Positions 1-8,055 of a stretch of 64,000 nt of DNA are shown in pieces; position 1 is the stretch's first letter, and every line of letters begins with the position of its first letter. Source of the stretch: Reyranella sp. (GTDB lineage Bacteria > Pseudomonadota > Alphaproteobacteria > Reyranellales > Reyranellaceae); NCBI RefSeq assembly GCF_004297265.1, contig NZ_SCUT01000063.1, positions 81,637-145,636 of the forward strand, given 5' to 3'. Below the pieces are notes generated by a model that saw nothing but the letters and a program-made list of their open reading frames with translations, was not told the origin of the DNA and made no database searches. The position numbers and the translations under genes were made by a program.

Positions 1-191
1 AGCCACTGCAGGTCCGCCAGCATCGCCGTCTCGTACTCGCGGCGGCAGCGGCGGATGTCGATATCCTCGATGCGCACCAGGAAGCTGCCATCCGCGTCGC
101 GCGCACGCCGCCAGGCGATGCGGGCCGAATAGGCGCTGCCGAGATGAAGTTCGCCCGTCGGGCTGGGGGCAAAACGCGTGACGATGGTCAT
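1..191 (-). CDS. gluQRS: Glutamyl-Q tRNA(Asp) synthetase, N-terminal fragment
   Basis: Only the first 63 codons are inside the window; the gene runs off the left edge. The product begins MTIVTRFAPSPTGELHLGSA, which carries the class I aminoacyl-tRNA synthetase signature with the HLGS form of the HIGH nucleotide-binding motif, followed by the RIEDID stretch typical of the GluRS-like fold. The short N-terminus suggests GluQRS, which glutamylates queuosine in tRNA(Asp), rather than full-length GltX, but the fragment cannot exclude GltX. Its ATG overlaps the TGA of the upstream nucleotidyltransferase gene (ATGA), so the two are probably translationally coupled. Confidence 0.8.
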   Translation of the reverse strand, partial: MTIVTRFAPSPTGELHLGSAYSARIAWRRARDADGSFLVRIEDIDIRRCRREYETAMLADLQW

Positions 192-985
192 GCCGGGCCG
201 TCGAGGAAGTCGAGCAACGCGCCCGGCATGTGCGCGATCGGATGCGGCGGCGGATCGACAGCACGCAGGTCGAGATAGAGAGCGATCGAGGCATGCCACG
301 CCGCGACGAGGGAGGCGCGATCGCACGTCGCCACCGTGGGCAGCAGACGGTCGACCGCACCGGAACTTGTCTCGATGCGGCGCAGGCCGCGTGGTCGCTC
401 GCCCGCCTGGCGTCGCAGCATCGGTCCCAGCACGGCCTCGCGGAAGAAATCGAGCGCGGCCAGCGCCTCGAAATACTCTCCGCGCCGGATCTTGGTCGCG
501 CTGTAGTGCATCCAGACCCAGGTGCGATCCTCGAACCATTGGCCGTCGCGCAGCGCCGGCTTGATCTGCAGTGCATCGAGCCGGCACTGCATCGTCTCCG
601 GGTCTCGCGCCCACAAGAGCAGCGGCCGCTCGACAAATCCCGACAGGTCGTCGGCCGCGACGAACTTGAAATCGACATGCAGCAGCGGCGGCCCGTAGAG
701 ACAGATCAGCAGTCGCGGCTCCCCGACATGCTCGCCACTGAAACACGCCAGCAGGTCGCCGAGCCCGCCAGCAAAGGCGCGGCGGTCGGCCATCGCCGTG
801 GCGAAAGCGTCCGGTCGCACCAGCAGCACCAGATCGAGGTCGGACTCGTCATCGAAGCCGCCCGTGACCATCGAGCCGGCGCCGACCAGTGCCTCGAAAC
901 GCAGGTCGGCCGGCACCGAAGCCACGACACGCGAGAGCATCGCGGCATGCAAGGCAGGCAGTCGAGGAATCACTTCGGTCTCCAC
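188..985 (-). CDS. Nucleotidyltransferase-domain protein
   Basis: A 265-residue protein with a GTG start. Residues about 35-55 contain a polymerase-beta-type nucleotidyltransferase signature, G-S followed about ten residues later by D-L-D, the usual pair of metal-binding aspartates. The rest is mixed helical with many Trp, Arg and aromatic residues, and I do not recognise a defined substrate family. Such proteins transfer NMP to a small molecule, protein or nucleic acid. It is coupled by ATGA to gluQRS and is divergent from the DNA glycosylase at 1034, with only about 48 bp between the two starts. The fold is fairly sure; the function is unknown. Confidence 0.75.
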   Translation of the reverse strand: METEVIPRLPALHAAMLSRVVASVPADLRFEALVGAGSMVTGGFDDESDLDLVLLVRPDAFATAMADRRAFAGGLGDLLACFSGEHVGEPRLLICLYGPPLLHVDFKFVAADDLSGFVERPLLLWARDPETMQCRLDALQIKPALRDGQWFEDRTWVWMHYSATKIRRGEYFEALAALDFFREAVLGPMLRRQAGERPRGLRRIETSSGAVDRLLPTVATCDRASLVAAWHASIALYLDLRAVDPPPHPIAHMPGALLDFLDGPA

Positions 986-1033
986 ATGCCGAACTTACAG
1001 TTCCGCCTCGCCGCGTGCTATGGCGGGAACAAC

Positions 1034-1711
1034 ATGGCCAAAACGGCACTCAAGACCTCGCCCCGGATCGTCCTCGACAAGAAGACTCTGAAGAAGGCGC
1101 TGACCGAGCTGGCGGCTGCCGATCCCGACATCGCGCGTGCACTCGCGGAGGCGGGTCCTCCGGAACTGCGCGAGATGCCGACGGGCTATGGCGGCCTGAT
1201 GCGATCGATCGTGGGCCAGCAGGTCTCGGTTCATGCCGCCCGCAGCATCTGGTTGCGGCTCGAAGCGGCCGTGCCGTCGATGGAGCCGGCGGATTTTCTG
1301 GCGATGAGCGACGAGCAGCTGCGCGCCGTCGGTCTCTCGGGCGCCAAGATGAAATACGGCAGAAGCCTCGCCACCGACATCGTCGAAGGCCGGATCTCGT
1401 TCGAGGCCTTACATGAGCTCGACGATGCGGCGGCCATCGCCATGCTCACCCAGGCCAAGGGGATCGGCCCGTGGACCGCGGAGATCTACCTGATGTTCGC
1501 GCACGGCCGGCCCGACATCATGCCGGGGCTCGATCTCGGCCTCGTCGTGGCGGCGCAGCATCTCAAGAAGCTGCGCAACCGCCCCGACGCAAAGCGGCTT
1601 CTCAAAATCGCCGAGGCCTGGCGGCCCTGGCGCAGCGCAGCCGCGCTCGTCCTCTGGCACTATCGCCGCAACATGCCGGACTGGAGCGCAAGGGAGAAAA
1701 AGACCAAATGA
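1034..1711 (+). CDS. DNA-3-methyladenine glycosylase II (AlkA-like, HhH-GPD)
   Basis: A 225-residue base-excision repair glycosylase that removes alkylated purines. The helix-hairpin-helix/GPD region is clear: GIGPWTAEIYL near residues 145-155, followed by MPGLDLGL, in which D167 matches the catalytic aspartate. An RSIVGQQVS segment lies near residue 57. The ATG at 1034 was chosen because everything upstream in the open frame is the antisense of the nucleotidyltransferase gene. It is shorter than E. coli AlkA and lacks its N-terminal domain, as is usual for the bacterial short form. The stop overlaps the next ATG (ATGA), so it heads a three-gene coupled run with two hydrolases. Confidence 0.88.
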   Translation: MAKTALKTSPRIVLDKKTLKKALTELAAADPDIARALAEAGPPELREMPTGYGGLMRSIVGQQVSVHAARSIWLRLEAAVPSMEPADFLAMSDEQLRAVGLSGAKMKYGRSLATDIVEGRISFEALHELDDAAAIAMLTQAKGIGPWTAEIYLMFAHGRPDIMPGLDLGLVVAAQHLKKLRNRPDAKRLLKIAEAWRPWRSAAALVLWHYRRNMPDWSAREKKTK

Positions 1712-2379
1712 CCAGGAAGATCGACGGCCCGAGCCACGGCCCCCATGCTGGCGGCAAGCCCGGCCATCTGGTGATCCTGCTGCACGGTTACGGCGCCGAC
1801 GGCAACGACCTGATCGGCCTCGCGCCCGTGCTGGCGCCACTGATGCCCGACGTGGTGTTCCATGCACCCAACGCGCCCTATCCCTGCGAGGGCAATCCGA
1901 TGGGCTTCCAGTGGTTCGGCATCTCGCGCCTCGATCCCGAGGTCGCGGCGGCGGGCGTGCGCTCGGCCGCCCCCTTCGTCGAGCAGTTCCTCGATGACAC
2001 GATGGCGAAATACGGGCTCGACGAATCGAAGACCGTCCTGATCGGCTTCAGCCAGGGCACGATGATGGCGTTGCATGTCGGCCTGCGCCGCGCGAAGCCG
2101 CTGGCGGGCATCGTCGGCTTCTCCGGCATGCTGGCCGCGCCCGAGGCGCTGGAGACGGAGATCAGGTCGAAGCCGCCGGTCCTGCTGGTCCATGGCGACA
2201 GCGACGACATGCTACCGGCGGTCCTGACGCAACGCGCCGCGCACACCTTGCAGGAGAACGGCGTGCAGGTCGGTGTGCACATCGCCAAGGACGTCGGCCA
2301 TGGGATCGACCAGACCGGCCTGTCGCACTGCGCACGCTTCGTGCTCGACGCTTTCAATATCGCGGTGCCGAAGCAATGA
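1708..2379 (+). CDS. Phospholipase/carboxylesterase family alpha/beta hydrolase
   Basis: A 223-residue cytosolic serine esterase of the PF02230 type (no signal peptide). An oxyanion-side LLHGYGADGND motif lies near residue 27. The nucleophile elbow GFSQG places S115, with D164 in HGDSDD and H198 in GHGID completing the triad. Family members hydrolyse short acyl or aryl esters and sometimes act as acyl-protein thioesterases; the substrate cannot be read from sequence. The start is fixed by the ATGA overlap with the glycosylase, and the gene in turn overlaps the next one by ATGA, so the three are almost certainly one transcript. Confidence 0.9.
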   Translation: MTRKIDGPSHGPHAGGKPGHLVILLHGYGADGNDLIGLAPVLAPLMPDVVFHAPNAPYPCEGNPMGFQWFGISRLDPEVAAAGVRSAAPFVEQFLDDTMAKYGLDESKTVLIGFSQGTMMALHVGLRRAKPLAGIVGFSGMLAAPEALETEIRSKPPVLLVHGDSDDMLPAVLTQRAAHTLQENGVQVGVHIAKDVGHGIDQTGLSHCARFVLDAFNIAVPKQ

Positions 2380-3608
2380 GTTCAACGATGACCCAGGGCA
2401 CCTGCCGGCCGGGCTTCGAGCGGGTCGCCGAGGCCTTCGAGAAGAACCTGAAGGAAAAAGGCGAGATCGGCGCGTCGGTCTGCCTGACGGTTGGCGGCGA
2501 GACGGTCGTCGACCTGTGGGGCGGCGTCGCCGATGCGAAGACCCAGGCGCCCTGGACACGCGACACGGTCAGCATCGTCTTCTCCTGCACCAAGGGCGCG
2601 ACGGCGCTCTGCGCGCACATGCTGGCGAGCCGCGGCGCGCTCGATATCGACGCGCCGGTCGCCGAGCTGTGGCCGGAGTTCGCACAGCACGGCAAGGAGC
2701 GCGTGACGACGCGCATGATGCTCGACCATTCCTCGGCGGTGCCGGCGGTGCGGGCCAAGGTGAAGGACGACGGACCCTACGACTGGGCCTACATGACGGA
2801 GCGGCTGGCGGCCGAGGTGCCGTTCTGGGAGCCCGGCACGCGCAACGGCTATCACGGCTTCACATTCGGCTGGACCGTGGGCGAGATGGTGCGCCGCGCC
2901 TCGGGCAAGTCGCTGGGCACCTTCTTTCGCGAGGAGATCGCGGGGCCGCTGGGCCTCGATTTCTGGATCGGCCTGCCCGAGGAGATCGAGCCGCGGGTCG
3001 CACCCATCGTGGCGCATGTCTACAAGGCGGCCGACGCGGTGACGCCCTTCATGCGCGACCTCGCCACCAACAAGGAATCTGTGGCCGCCCTCTTCTATTT
3101 CAACAACGGCGCCTGGCGCTCGGGCGGCGCCAACACGCGGGCGGGCCACGCGGCCGAGATCGGTGCGGCCAACGGCATCACCAACGCGCGCGGCCTCGCT
3201 GGCATGTACGCGCCACTGGCGAATGGCGGCGGCGACCTAGTGGACACCACGACGCTGGCGCGCATGGGTGAGGTCTCGATGGCGACCCACGACGACGCCA
3301 CCCTGCGCATCCCGACGCGTTTCGCATTGGGCTTCATGAAGTCGATGGACAACCGCAAGCGCAGCCTCGCCGCCAAACTGTGGGGCGAGGATTGCGACAG
3401 CGTCATCCTCGGCAGCGCCGCCTTCGGCCATGTCGGTGCCGGCGGCTCGCTGGGTTTCGCCGATCCGGCCGCGGGAATGTCGTTCGGCTACACGATGAAC
3501 CGCATGGGCCCCGGCCTGTTGATGAACGAACGCGGCCAATCGCTGGTCGACGCAGCGTATCTCAGCCTCGGCTACCGCAACAAGGACGGCGGCGTGTGGG
3601 TGAAGTGA
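2376..3608 (+). CDS. Beta-lactamase-fold serine hydrolase (class C/EstB-like)
   Basis: A 410-residue protein of the beta-lactamase-related PF00144 family. The SxxK catalytic pair is FSCTKG, S70 and K73. A GYHGFTFGWTVGEM segment around residue 165 matches the position of the second motif tyrosine and the region after it. There is no signal peptide, which argues for a cytosolic family VIII esterase or peptidase rather than an antibiotic-hydrolysing lactamase. The ATG overlaps the preceding stop (ATGA). The gene ends just before a palindromic repeat element at 3619. Confidence 0.88.
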   Translation: MSSTMTQGTCRPGFERVAEAFEKNLKEKGEIGASVCLTVGGETVVDLWGGVADAKTQAPWTRDTVSIVFSCTKGATALCAHMLASRGALDIDAPVAELWPEFAQHGKERVTTRMMLDHSSAVPAVRAKVKDDGPYDWAYMTERLAAEVPFWEPGTRNGYHGFTFGWTVGEMVRRASGKSLGTFFREEIAGPLGLDFWIGLPEEIEPRVAPIVAHVYKAADAVTPFMRDLATNKESVAALFYFNNGAWRSGGANTRAGHAAEIGAANGITNARGLAGMYAPLANGGGDLVDTTTLARMGEVSMATHDDATLRIPTRFALGFMKSMDNRKRSLAAKLWGEDCDSVILGSAAFGHVGAGGSLGFADPAAGMSFGYTMNRMGPGLLMNERGQSLVDAAYLSLGYRNKDGGVWVK

Positions 3609-3618
3609 CTCAGGTTCG

Positions 3619-3746
3619 CCTCCCCATTCAAATGGGGAGGTGTCAGCGCCTCGCGCTGACGGAGGGGTCAGCCCTTCTCGCCCGCTCCGAGTTCGTGCCC
3701 CCTCCGCCCGCGGTTACGCGGGCACCTCCCCATTTGAATGGGGAGG
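3619..3746. repeat. Composite palindromic repeat element
   Basis: Two near-identical hairpins, 3619-3640 and 3725-3746, each have 10-bp arms reading CCTCCCCATT and its complement. They flank a segment that contains further small palindromes: GTCAGCG/CGCTGAC at 3642-3660 and CCCGCG/CGCGGG near 3707-3722. This is the build of a REP/BIME-type intergenic element. The last arm contains GGGGAGG, which sits at Shine-Dalgarno distance from the next start codon. Confidence 0.75.
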
Positions 3747-3753
3747 CGGGTTG

Positions 3754-5058
3754 GTGATCCCCGTCTTCCGTCCGCTGAAGGATCCGGCTGTCGCCACGAT
3801 CTGGTCGGGCCTCGCCGCCTCGACCATCGGCGAGGACCTGTTTCGCGTCGCTGTCGTGTGGATCGCGGCCGCGCAGATCGGCAATGCCGCGGGCTATGTG
3901 AACGCCACGCAGTACGGCGCCATGCTGGTGGTCGGCCTGCTGGGTGCCTCGGCCTTCGACCGCTGGCGAGCCGACCGCGCCATGATCGGCGCCAAGTATG
4001 CGAGCGCGATGCTCGCCCTGCTGCCGGTGATCGGCTTCTACATCTGGGGAATCTCGATCCCCCTCCTCATCCTGTCGGTCATGGGCCTCGCGGCGATGCG
4101 CATGGTGTTCACGCCGGCGCTGCAGTCGGCGGTGCCGGTGCTGGTCACCGACCGCGACGCCATGCAGGCGATCAACGGCCTGTTCGACGCGACGTGGCGG
4201 CTCGCCCGCCTGATCGGACCGATGATGGCGGCGGTCCTCAACACCTTGCTGCCGGTGATCCATTTCCTGTCGATCACGGCATTGGGCTTCGTGCTCTCGG
4301 CCGTGGCGGTGTGGGCCGTGCGCGACCGGCTGGTCGACCCGACGAACAAGCCGCGGCCCGGCCGCGGCGGCTGGCGCGGCGCCTGGGACGCCCTGCTCGA
4401 CGGCGCGCGACTGATGTTGCGCCAGCGTACGATGGGTGCGCTGCTGATGGTCAACGCCTTCGCGAACGGACCCTGGAGCGTGGCGCTGCAGCTATGCATC
4501 GCGCTGATGGTGGTCGAGCACGACCCGCACCTGTTCGGCCTGCACGGCCTCGCGTCGCTGGGCATGATCGTCGGCGCCTGCGGCGTGGGCGACGTGGTCG
4601 GCAACCTGGTGGCGGGCAGCGTCCGCTTCCGCCGTCCGCTCTCGACCATGTTCCTGGGCTACGTGGCGATGGGTAGCGGCTTCGCCCTGATCGCGCTGGC
4701 AGCCTGGGGTATCGACAACCCCTACAAGCTGCCGGCGATGATGCTGGCGGGGCTGGTCGCGGGCTTCGGCGGGCCCTTCTTCTTCATCCCGATGATCACG
4801 CGCATGCAGACCGTGTTCCGCGGCGCCGAGATCGCCCGTGTCTTCCGGCTGCGACTCGCGGTGATGGCGGGCTCGATGCTGCTGTTCAATCTCGCGGCCA
4901 CGCCGCTCTTCGACCTGATCGGCCCAACCCACACCGAGTTTTATCTCGGCCTGCTCCTGCTGGCCCTCGGCATCGCCGGCTGGTTCCACTACCGGCGGAT
5001 CGAGGACCGCGAGGCTGCGGGCGCCGCGGCATCAGTCGAGCAACGGCACGTGCCGTGA
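3754..5058 (+). CDS. MFS transporter
   Basis: A 434-residue inner-membrane protein of about 12 predicted transmembrane helices, of the major facilitator superfamily. Typical features are the loop after helix 2 (FDRWRADRAMIGAKY), a cytoplasmic central loop rich in Arg and Pro near residue 205, and alternating hydrophobic helices to the C-terminus. The substrate is unknown. I chose the GTG at 3754 (TTG at 3751 is also in frame). Both are followed directly by the conserved hydrophilic lead-in, and GGGGAGG seven bases upstream is a good ribosome site, although it belongs to the repeat. The 3' end overlaps the convergent acetyltransferase gene by 27 bp. Confidence 0.85.
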   Translation: MIPVFRPLKDPAVATIWSGLAASTIGEDLFRVAVVWIAAAQIGNAAGYVNATQYGAMLVVGLLGASAFDRWRADRAMIGAKYASAMLALLPVIGFYIWGISIPLLILSVMGLAAMRMVFTPALQSAVPVLVTDRDAMQAINGLFDATWRLARLIGPMMAAVLNTLLPVIHFLSITALGFVLSAVAVWAVRDRLVDPTNKPRPGRGGWRGAWDALLDGARLMLRQRTMGALLMVNAFANGPWSVALQLCIALMVVEHDPHLFGLHGLASLGMIVGACGVGDVVGNLVAGSVRFRRPLSTMFLGYVAMGSGFALIALAAWGIDNPYKLPAMMLAGLVAGFGGPFFFIPMITRMQTVFRGAEIARVFRLRLAVMAGSMLLFNLAATPLFDLIGPTHTEFYLGLLLLALGIAGWFHYRRIEDREAAGAAASVEQRHVP

Positions 5059-5643
5059 GCAGTCCCGCGGCAAGGCGCCGGTAAGGCGCGGGTCGGGAAA
5101 CACCTCGACCTGGAAGGCAAAGGGCACGAAGCCCGATCGACGATAGAAGTCGAGAGCCGCCGGATGGTCGAGCGTGCAGGTATGCACCCAGAAACGCCGG
5201 ATGGGCCGCGCCCAGGCCCGCACGATCGCCTCGTTCATCAGCGCCCGGCCGACTCCCGTGCCGACCAGGCCCGGCGCCACGCCGAAAAACGACAGCTCGC
5301 ATTCTCCCGGCTTGCTGAAATCCAGTTCGAGGATCCCGGCATCTCGCCCTTCCTGCCGCAGCGCGAAGAACTCCACCTGCGGATTGTCGAGGATCGCCTG
5401 CAACTTCTCGTCCGCCATCACCAGCCGCGAGAACCACAGCCACTCCGTCCCCACCGCCCGATAGAGCTTGCGATAGGCCGCGATCGTGCGCTCCAGCGGC
5501 TCCAGCGTGACGCCCGCCGGAAACGGCTGCGCAGATCGTGCGGGCGGCCGGCTCAACATTTCGAGACTCGTCACGATGGTAGCGACGTGGCCGGAGGGAA
5601 CAGCGGAATAGCCGGGCAGCAGGACAGGATTGGATGGGTTCAT
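5032..5643 (-). CDS. GNAT family N-acetyltransferase
   Basis: A 203-residue GNAT-fold acetyltransferase. The acetyl-CoA site is seen as the beta-4 strand FFGVAPGLVG followed by TGVGRALM, the V-x-P and (R/Q)-x-x-G-x-G/A signature, near residues 125-145. Near the C-terminus, the HPAALDFYRRSGF segment is the common GNAT ending. The acceptor substrate is unknown. ATG at 5643 was preferred to an upstream in-frame ATG at 5739 because the extra N-terminus would be encoded in the inverted-repeat element. It converges on and overlaps the MFS gene. Confidence 0.85.
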   Translation of the reverse strand: MNPSNPVLLPGYSAVPSGHVATIVTSLEMLSRPPARSAQPFPAGVTLEPLERTIAAYRKLYRAVGTEWLWFSRLVMADEKLQAILDNPQVEFFALRQEGRDAGILELDFSKPGECELSFFGVAPGLVGTGVGRALMNEAIVRAWARPIRRFWVHTCTLDHPAALDFYRRSGFVPFAFQVEVFPDPRLTGALPRDCSRHVPLLD

Positions 5644-5670
5644 CCTAGCGTGACTAACCGATTTCCATGG

Positions 5671-5793
5671 CCGTCGTCTCGACCGCAGCGAGTAGCGCGA
5701 AGTGGAGAGACCTTTTTGTCTCAAGCCGTCCAATCGCAAGATATAGGTCTCTCCACTACGCTTCGCTACGCGAGGCTTCGGTCGAGACGACGG
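5671..5793. repeat. Long inverted-repeat intergenic element
   Basis: The left arm 5671-5713 begins CCGTCGTCTCGACCG and ends GTGGAGAGACCT. The right arm 5745-5793 is its inverted partner, beginning AGGTCTCTCCAC and ending CGGTCGAGACGACGG, with an internal copy difference (TAGCGCGA against ACGCTTCGCTACGCGA). The loop is about 31 bp. It lies in the gap between the divergent acetyltransferase and carotenoid oxygenase genes. A 12-bp piece of the right-arm end recurs at 35981-35992, so it is a dispersed family. Confidence 0.8.
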
Positions 5794-5825
5794 AGCATTT
5801 TATCCCCAAATATCTCCTTGCGGGA

Positions 5826-5865
5826 AACGCCGTGTATGGATAACGTCTCATAGATACACGGCGTT
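5826..5865 (+). promoter_or_regulatory. Perfect 12-bp hairpin in the carotenoid oxygenase leader
   Basis: AACGCCGTGTAT (5826-5837) is perfectly complementary to ATACACGGCGTT (5854-5865) around a 16-nt loop. The right arm ends six bases before the Shine-Dalgarno AAGGAG (5872-5877). It could be a protein operator, a protective 5' stem, or a structure that affects ribosome access. No U-tract follows, so it is not an ordinary terminator. Confidence 0.55.
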
Positions 5866-5884
5866 ACCCAGAAGGAGACTTCCC

Positions 5885-7318
5885 GTGGCCAAGGCATTCC
5901 CGACCGACAATCCGTTCCTTCGCGGCTACTACGCGCCCGTCAATACCGAGGCCGATGCCGGGCATCTCCAGATCAGCGGCGAGATGCCGAAAGAGCTTCT
6001 GGGCACGCTCTACCGCAACGGGCCGAACCCGCAGTTCGCGCCGCGCGGGCCCTATCACTGGTTCGGCGGCGACGGCATGATCCACGCCTTCCACATCGAG
6101 AACGGCAACGTCTCGTACAAGAACCGCTGGGTGCGGACACCGAAGTGGAAGATCGAGAACGAGGAGGGCGAGGGCCTGTCCGGCACGTTCGGCAATCCGC
6201 GCTACACCGACCCGCGCGTGTTTGCGCTCAACTCCACCATCGCCAACACCAACATCGTCTGGCACGGCGGCAAGCTGCTGGCGCTGGAGGAGGCGCACGC
6301 CCCCTTCTCGCTCGACCCCAAGAGCCTGATGCCGGTCGGCCCCAAGGACGGCGGCTACGAGACGTTCGGCGACATGCTCTGTGGGCCGTTCACGGCGCAT
6401 CCCAAGTTCGATCCCGAGACCGGCGAGATGATCTTCTTCGGCTATTCGGCGAAGGGCCGCTTCACCAAGGAAGTCAGCATCCAGACCGTGACCGACGACG
6501 GCACGGTCACGCGCGCCGAGATTCTCGAGGGGCCCTTCCCGTCGATGATCCACGACTTCGCGGTGACGAAGAACTGGATCGTCGTGCCGGTGTTCCCGCT
6601 CACCTCGTCGATGGAGCGCGCGATGGGCGGGCTGCCGCCCTTCGCCTGGGAGCCGGACAAGGGCACGCACATCGCCTTCATCCCGCGCAAGGGCACGGTG
6701 GCCGACGTGAAGTGGGTGACGGCGCCGCCGTCCTACGTCTTCCATCCGATGAACCATTTCGAGACGGCGGACGGCAAGGTCGTGATCGACGTCATGAAGT
6801 ACGACGTGGCGCCGCTGTTCCCGCTGCCCGACGGCTCGCCCTCGACCAAGGAGCCGCCGGCGGCACGCCTGTTCCGCTGGACCTTCGACCTCGGCGGCCA
6901 GGGCAACACCTTCCGTGAGGAGCAGCTCGACGACCGCGCCGGCGAGTTCCCGCGCTTCGACGAGCGCTTCTGCATGAGCGACTATCGTCACGGCTGGATC
7001 GTGTCGGGCAACATCGCCCATGCCGGCGTCCGCCGCGGCGAGGGCATCACCCACTACGACCTGAAGAAGGGCACCAACGCCACCTGGCAGGCGGGCGAGG
7101 ACGACCGGTTCGGCGAGCCGGTGTTCGTGCCGCGCCACGATAAGGCGGCCGAGGGCGATGGCTGGGTGCTCTCGGTGATCTATCGCTCCGGCGAGGGCCG
7201 CAGCGATCTCGCGGTCTTCGAGGCGACCGACATCGCCAAGGGTCCGGTAGCGCTTGCCCATCTCAGCAGCCGGGTGCCGGCGGGCTTCCACGGCAACTGG
7301 CGGCCCGGTACGCTGTGA
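5885..7318 (+). CDS. Carotenoid oxygenase family protein (RPE65/CCD fold)
   Basis: A 477-residue iron(II) dioxygenase of the carotenoid/stilbene cleavage family. All four iron-binding histidines are visible in their family motifs: H172 (TAHPKFDP), H223 (MIHDF), H287 (FHPMNHFE) and H469 (GFHGNW). The N-terminal NGPNPQF and WFGGDGMIH segments are also typical. The enzyme splits a double bond of a carotenoid, apocarotenoid or phenylpropanoid such as a lignin stilbene; which of these cannot be told. The start is GTG, fixed by AAGGAG seven bases upstream. It is followed at two bases by a glutathione transferase and then a nitronate monooxygenase. Confidence 0.93.
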   Translation: MAKAFPTDNPFLRGYYAPVNTEADAGHLQISGEMPKELLGTLYRNGPNPQFAPRGPYHWFGGDGMIHAFHIENGNVSYKNRWVRTPKWKIENEEGEGLSGTFGNPRYTDPRVFALNSTIANTNIVWHGGKLLALEEAHAPFSLDPKSLMPVGPKDGGYETFGDMLCGPFTAHPKFDPETGEMIFFGYSAKGRFTKEVSIQTVTDDGTVTRAEILEGPFPSMIHDFAVTKNWIVVPVFPLTSSMERAMGGLPPFAWEPDKGTHIAFIPRKGTVADVKWVTAPPSYVFHPMNHFETADGKVVIDVMKYDVAPLFPLPDGSPSTKEPPAARLFRWTFDLGGQGNTFREEQLDDRAGEFPRFDERFCMSDYRHGWIVSGNIAHAGVRRGEGITHYDLKKGTNATWQAGEDDRFGEPVFVPRHDKAAEGDGWVLSVIYRSGEGRSDLAVFEATDIAKGPVALAHLSSRVPAGFHGNWRPGTL

Positions 7319-7320
7319 GG

Positions 7321-7986
7321 ATGATCACCGTCCATCACCTGAACAATTCCCGCTCGCAGCGCATTCTCTGGATGCTGGAAGAGCTCGGCCTGCCCTACGA
7401 GGTGAAGCGCTACCAGCGCAAACCCTCGATGCAGGCCCCCGACGAGCTGCGCAACGTGCATCCGCTGGGCAAGTCGCCGGTCATCACTGACGGCGACAAG
7501 GTGCTGGCCGAGTCGGGCGCCATCCTCGAATATCTGTCGGAAACCTATGGCGGCGGCCGGTTCACCCCGGCCCCCGGAACGCCCGAGCGGCTGCACTACA
7601 CCTATTTCATGCACTACGCGGAGGGCTCGCTGATGCCGCTCCTGTTCATGAAGCTGGTGTTCAACCGCATCCCGTCGCGCGTGCCCTTCTTCATGCGGCC
7701 GGTGGCGCGAGCCATCTCGAACGGTGCCGACAAGTCGCTGCTGATGCCGCAGATCGGCAACCACTTCATGTTCCTCGAAGGCGAGCTGATGCGCCGCGAG
7801 TGGTTCGCCGGCCCCGCGTTCACCGCGGCCGACATCCAGATGAGCTTTCCGCTGGAGGCCGCCACGGCGCGCTCGCCGATGGTCAACAAGATGCCGAAGC
7901 TGAAGGGCTTCCTCGACCGCATCCATGCCCGTCCCGCATACAAGAAGGCGCTGGAAAAAGGCGGCGCCTACGAGCTGGCGAAGTAG
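7321..7986 (+). CDS. Glutathione S-transferase
   Basis: A 221-residue cytosolic GST. The N-terminal thioredoxin-like domain shows NNSRSQRILWMLEELGLPY and the glutathione-binding GKSPVITDGD...ESGAILEYL, with the cis-proline and the E-S pair near residues 55-67. The C-terminal helical domain contains the TAADIQMSF element. Ser or Tyr near residue 10 would be the activating residue. ATG 7321 is used; a GTG at 7315 overlapping the preceding stop is an alternative. It is adjacent to the carotenoid oxygenase, so it may detoxify reactive aldehyde cleavage products; that is inference only. Confidence 0.9.
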   Translation: MITVHHLNNSRSQRILWMLEELGLPYEVKRYQRKPSMQAPDELRNVHPLGKSPVITDGDKVLAESGAILEYLSETYGGGRFTPAPGTPERLHYTYFMHYAEGSLMPLLFMKLVFNRIPSRVPFFMRPVARAISNGADKSLLMPQIGNHFMFLEGELMRREWFAGPAFTAADIQMSFPLEAATARSPMVNKMPKLKGFLDRIHARPAYKKALEKGGAYELAK

Positions 7987-8055
7987 CGAAAAAGACCGGG
8001 GCCGTGCTAGGCCCGTAACCGACACGACGAAAAGACGAATCCAAGGAGCGAAACG

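Noticed and set aside
230..1033. Long open frame extending the DNA glycosylase N-terminus
   Set aside because: It is the antisense of the nucleotidyltransferase gene; high GC keeps the frame open. The conserved protein begins at 1034.
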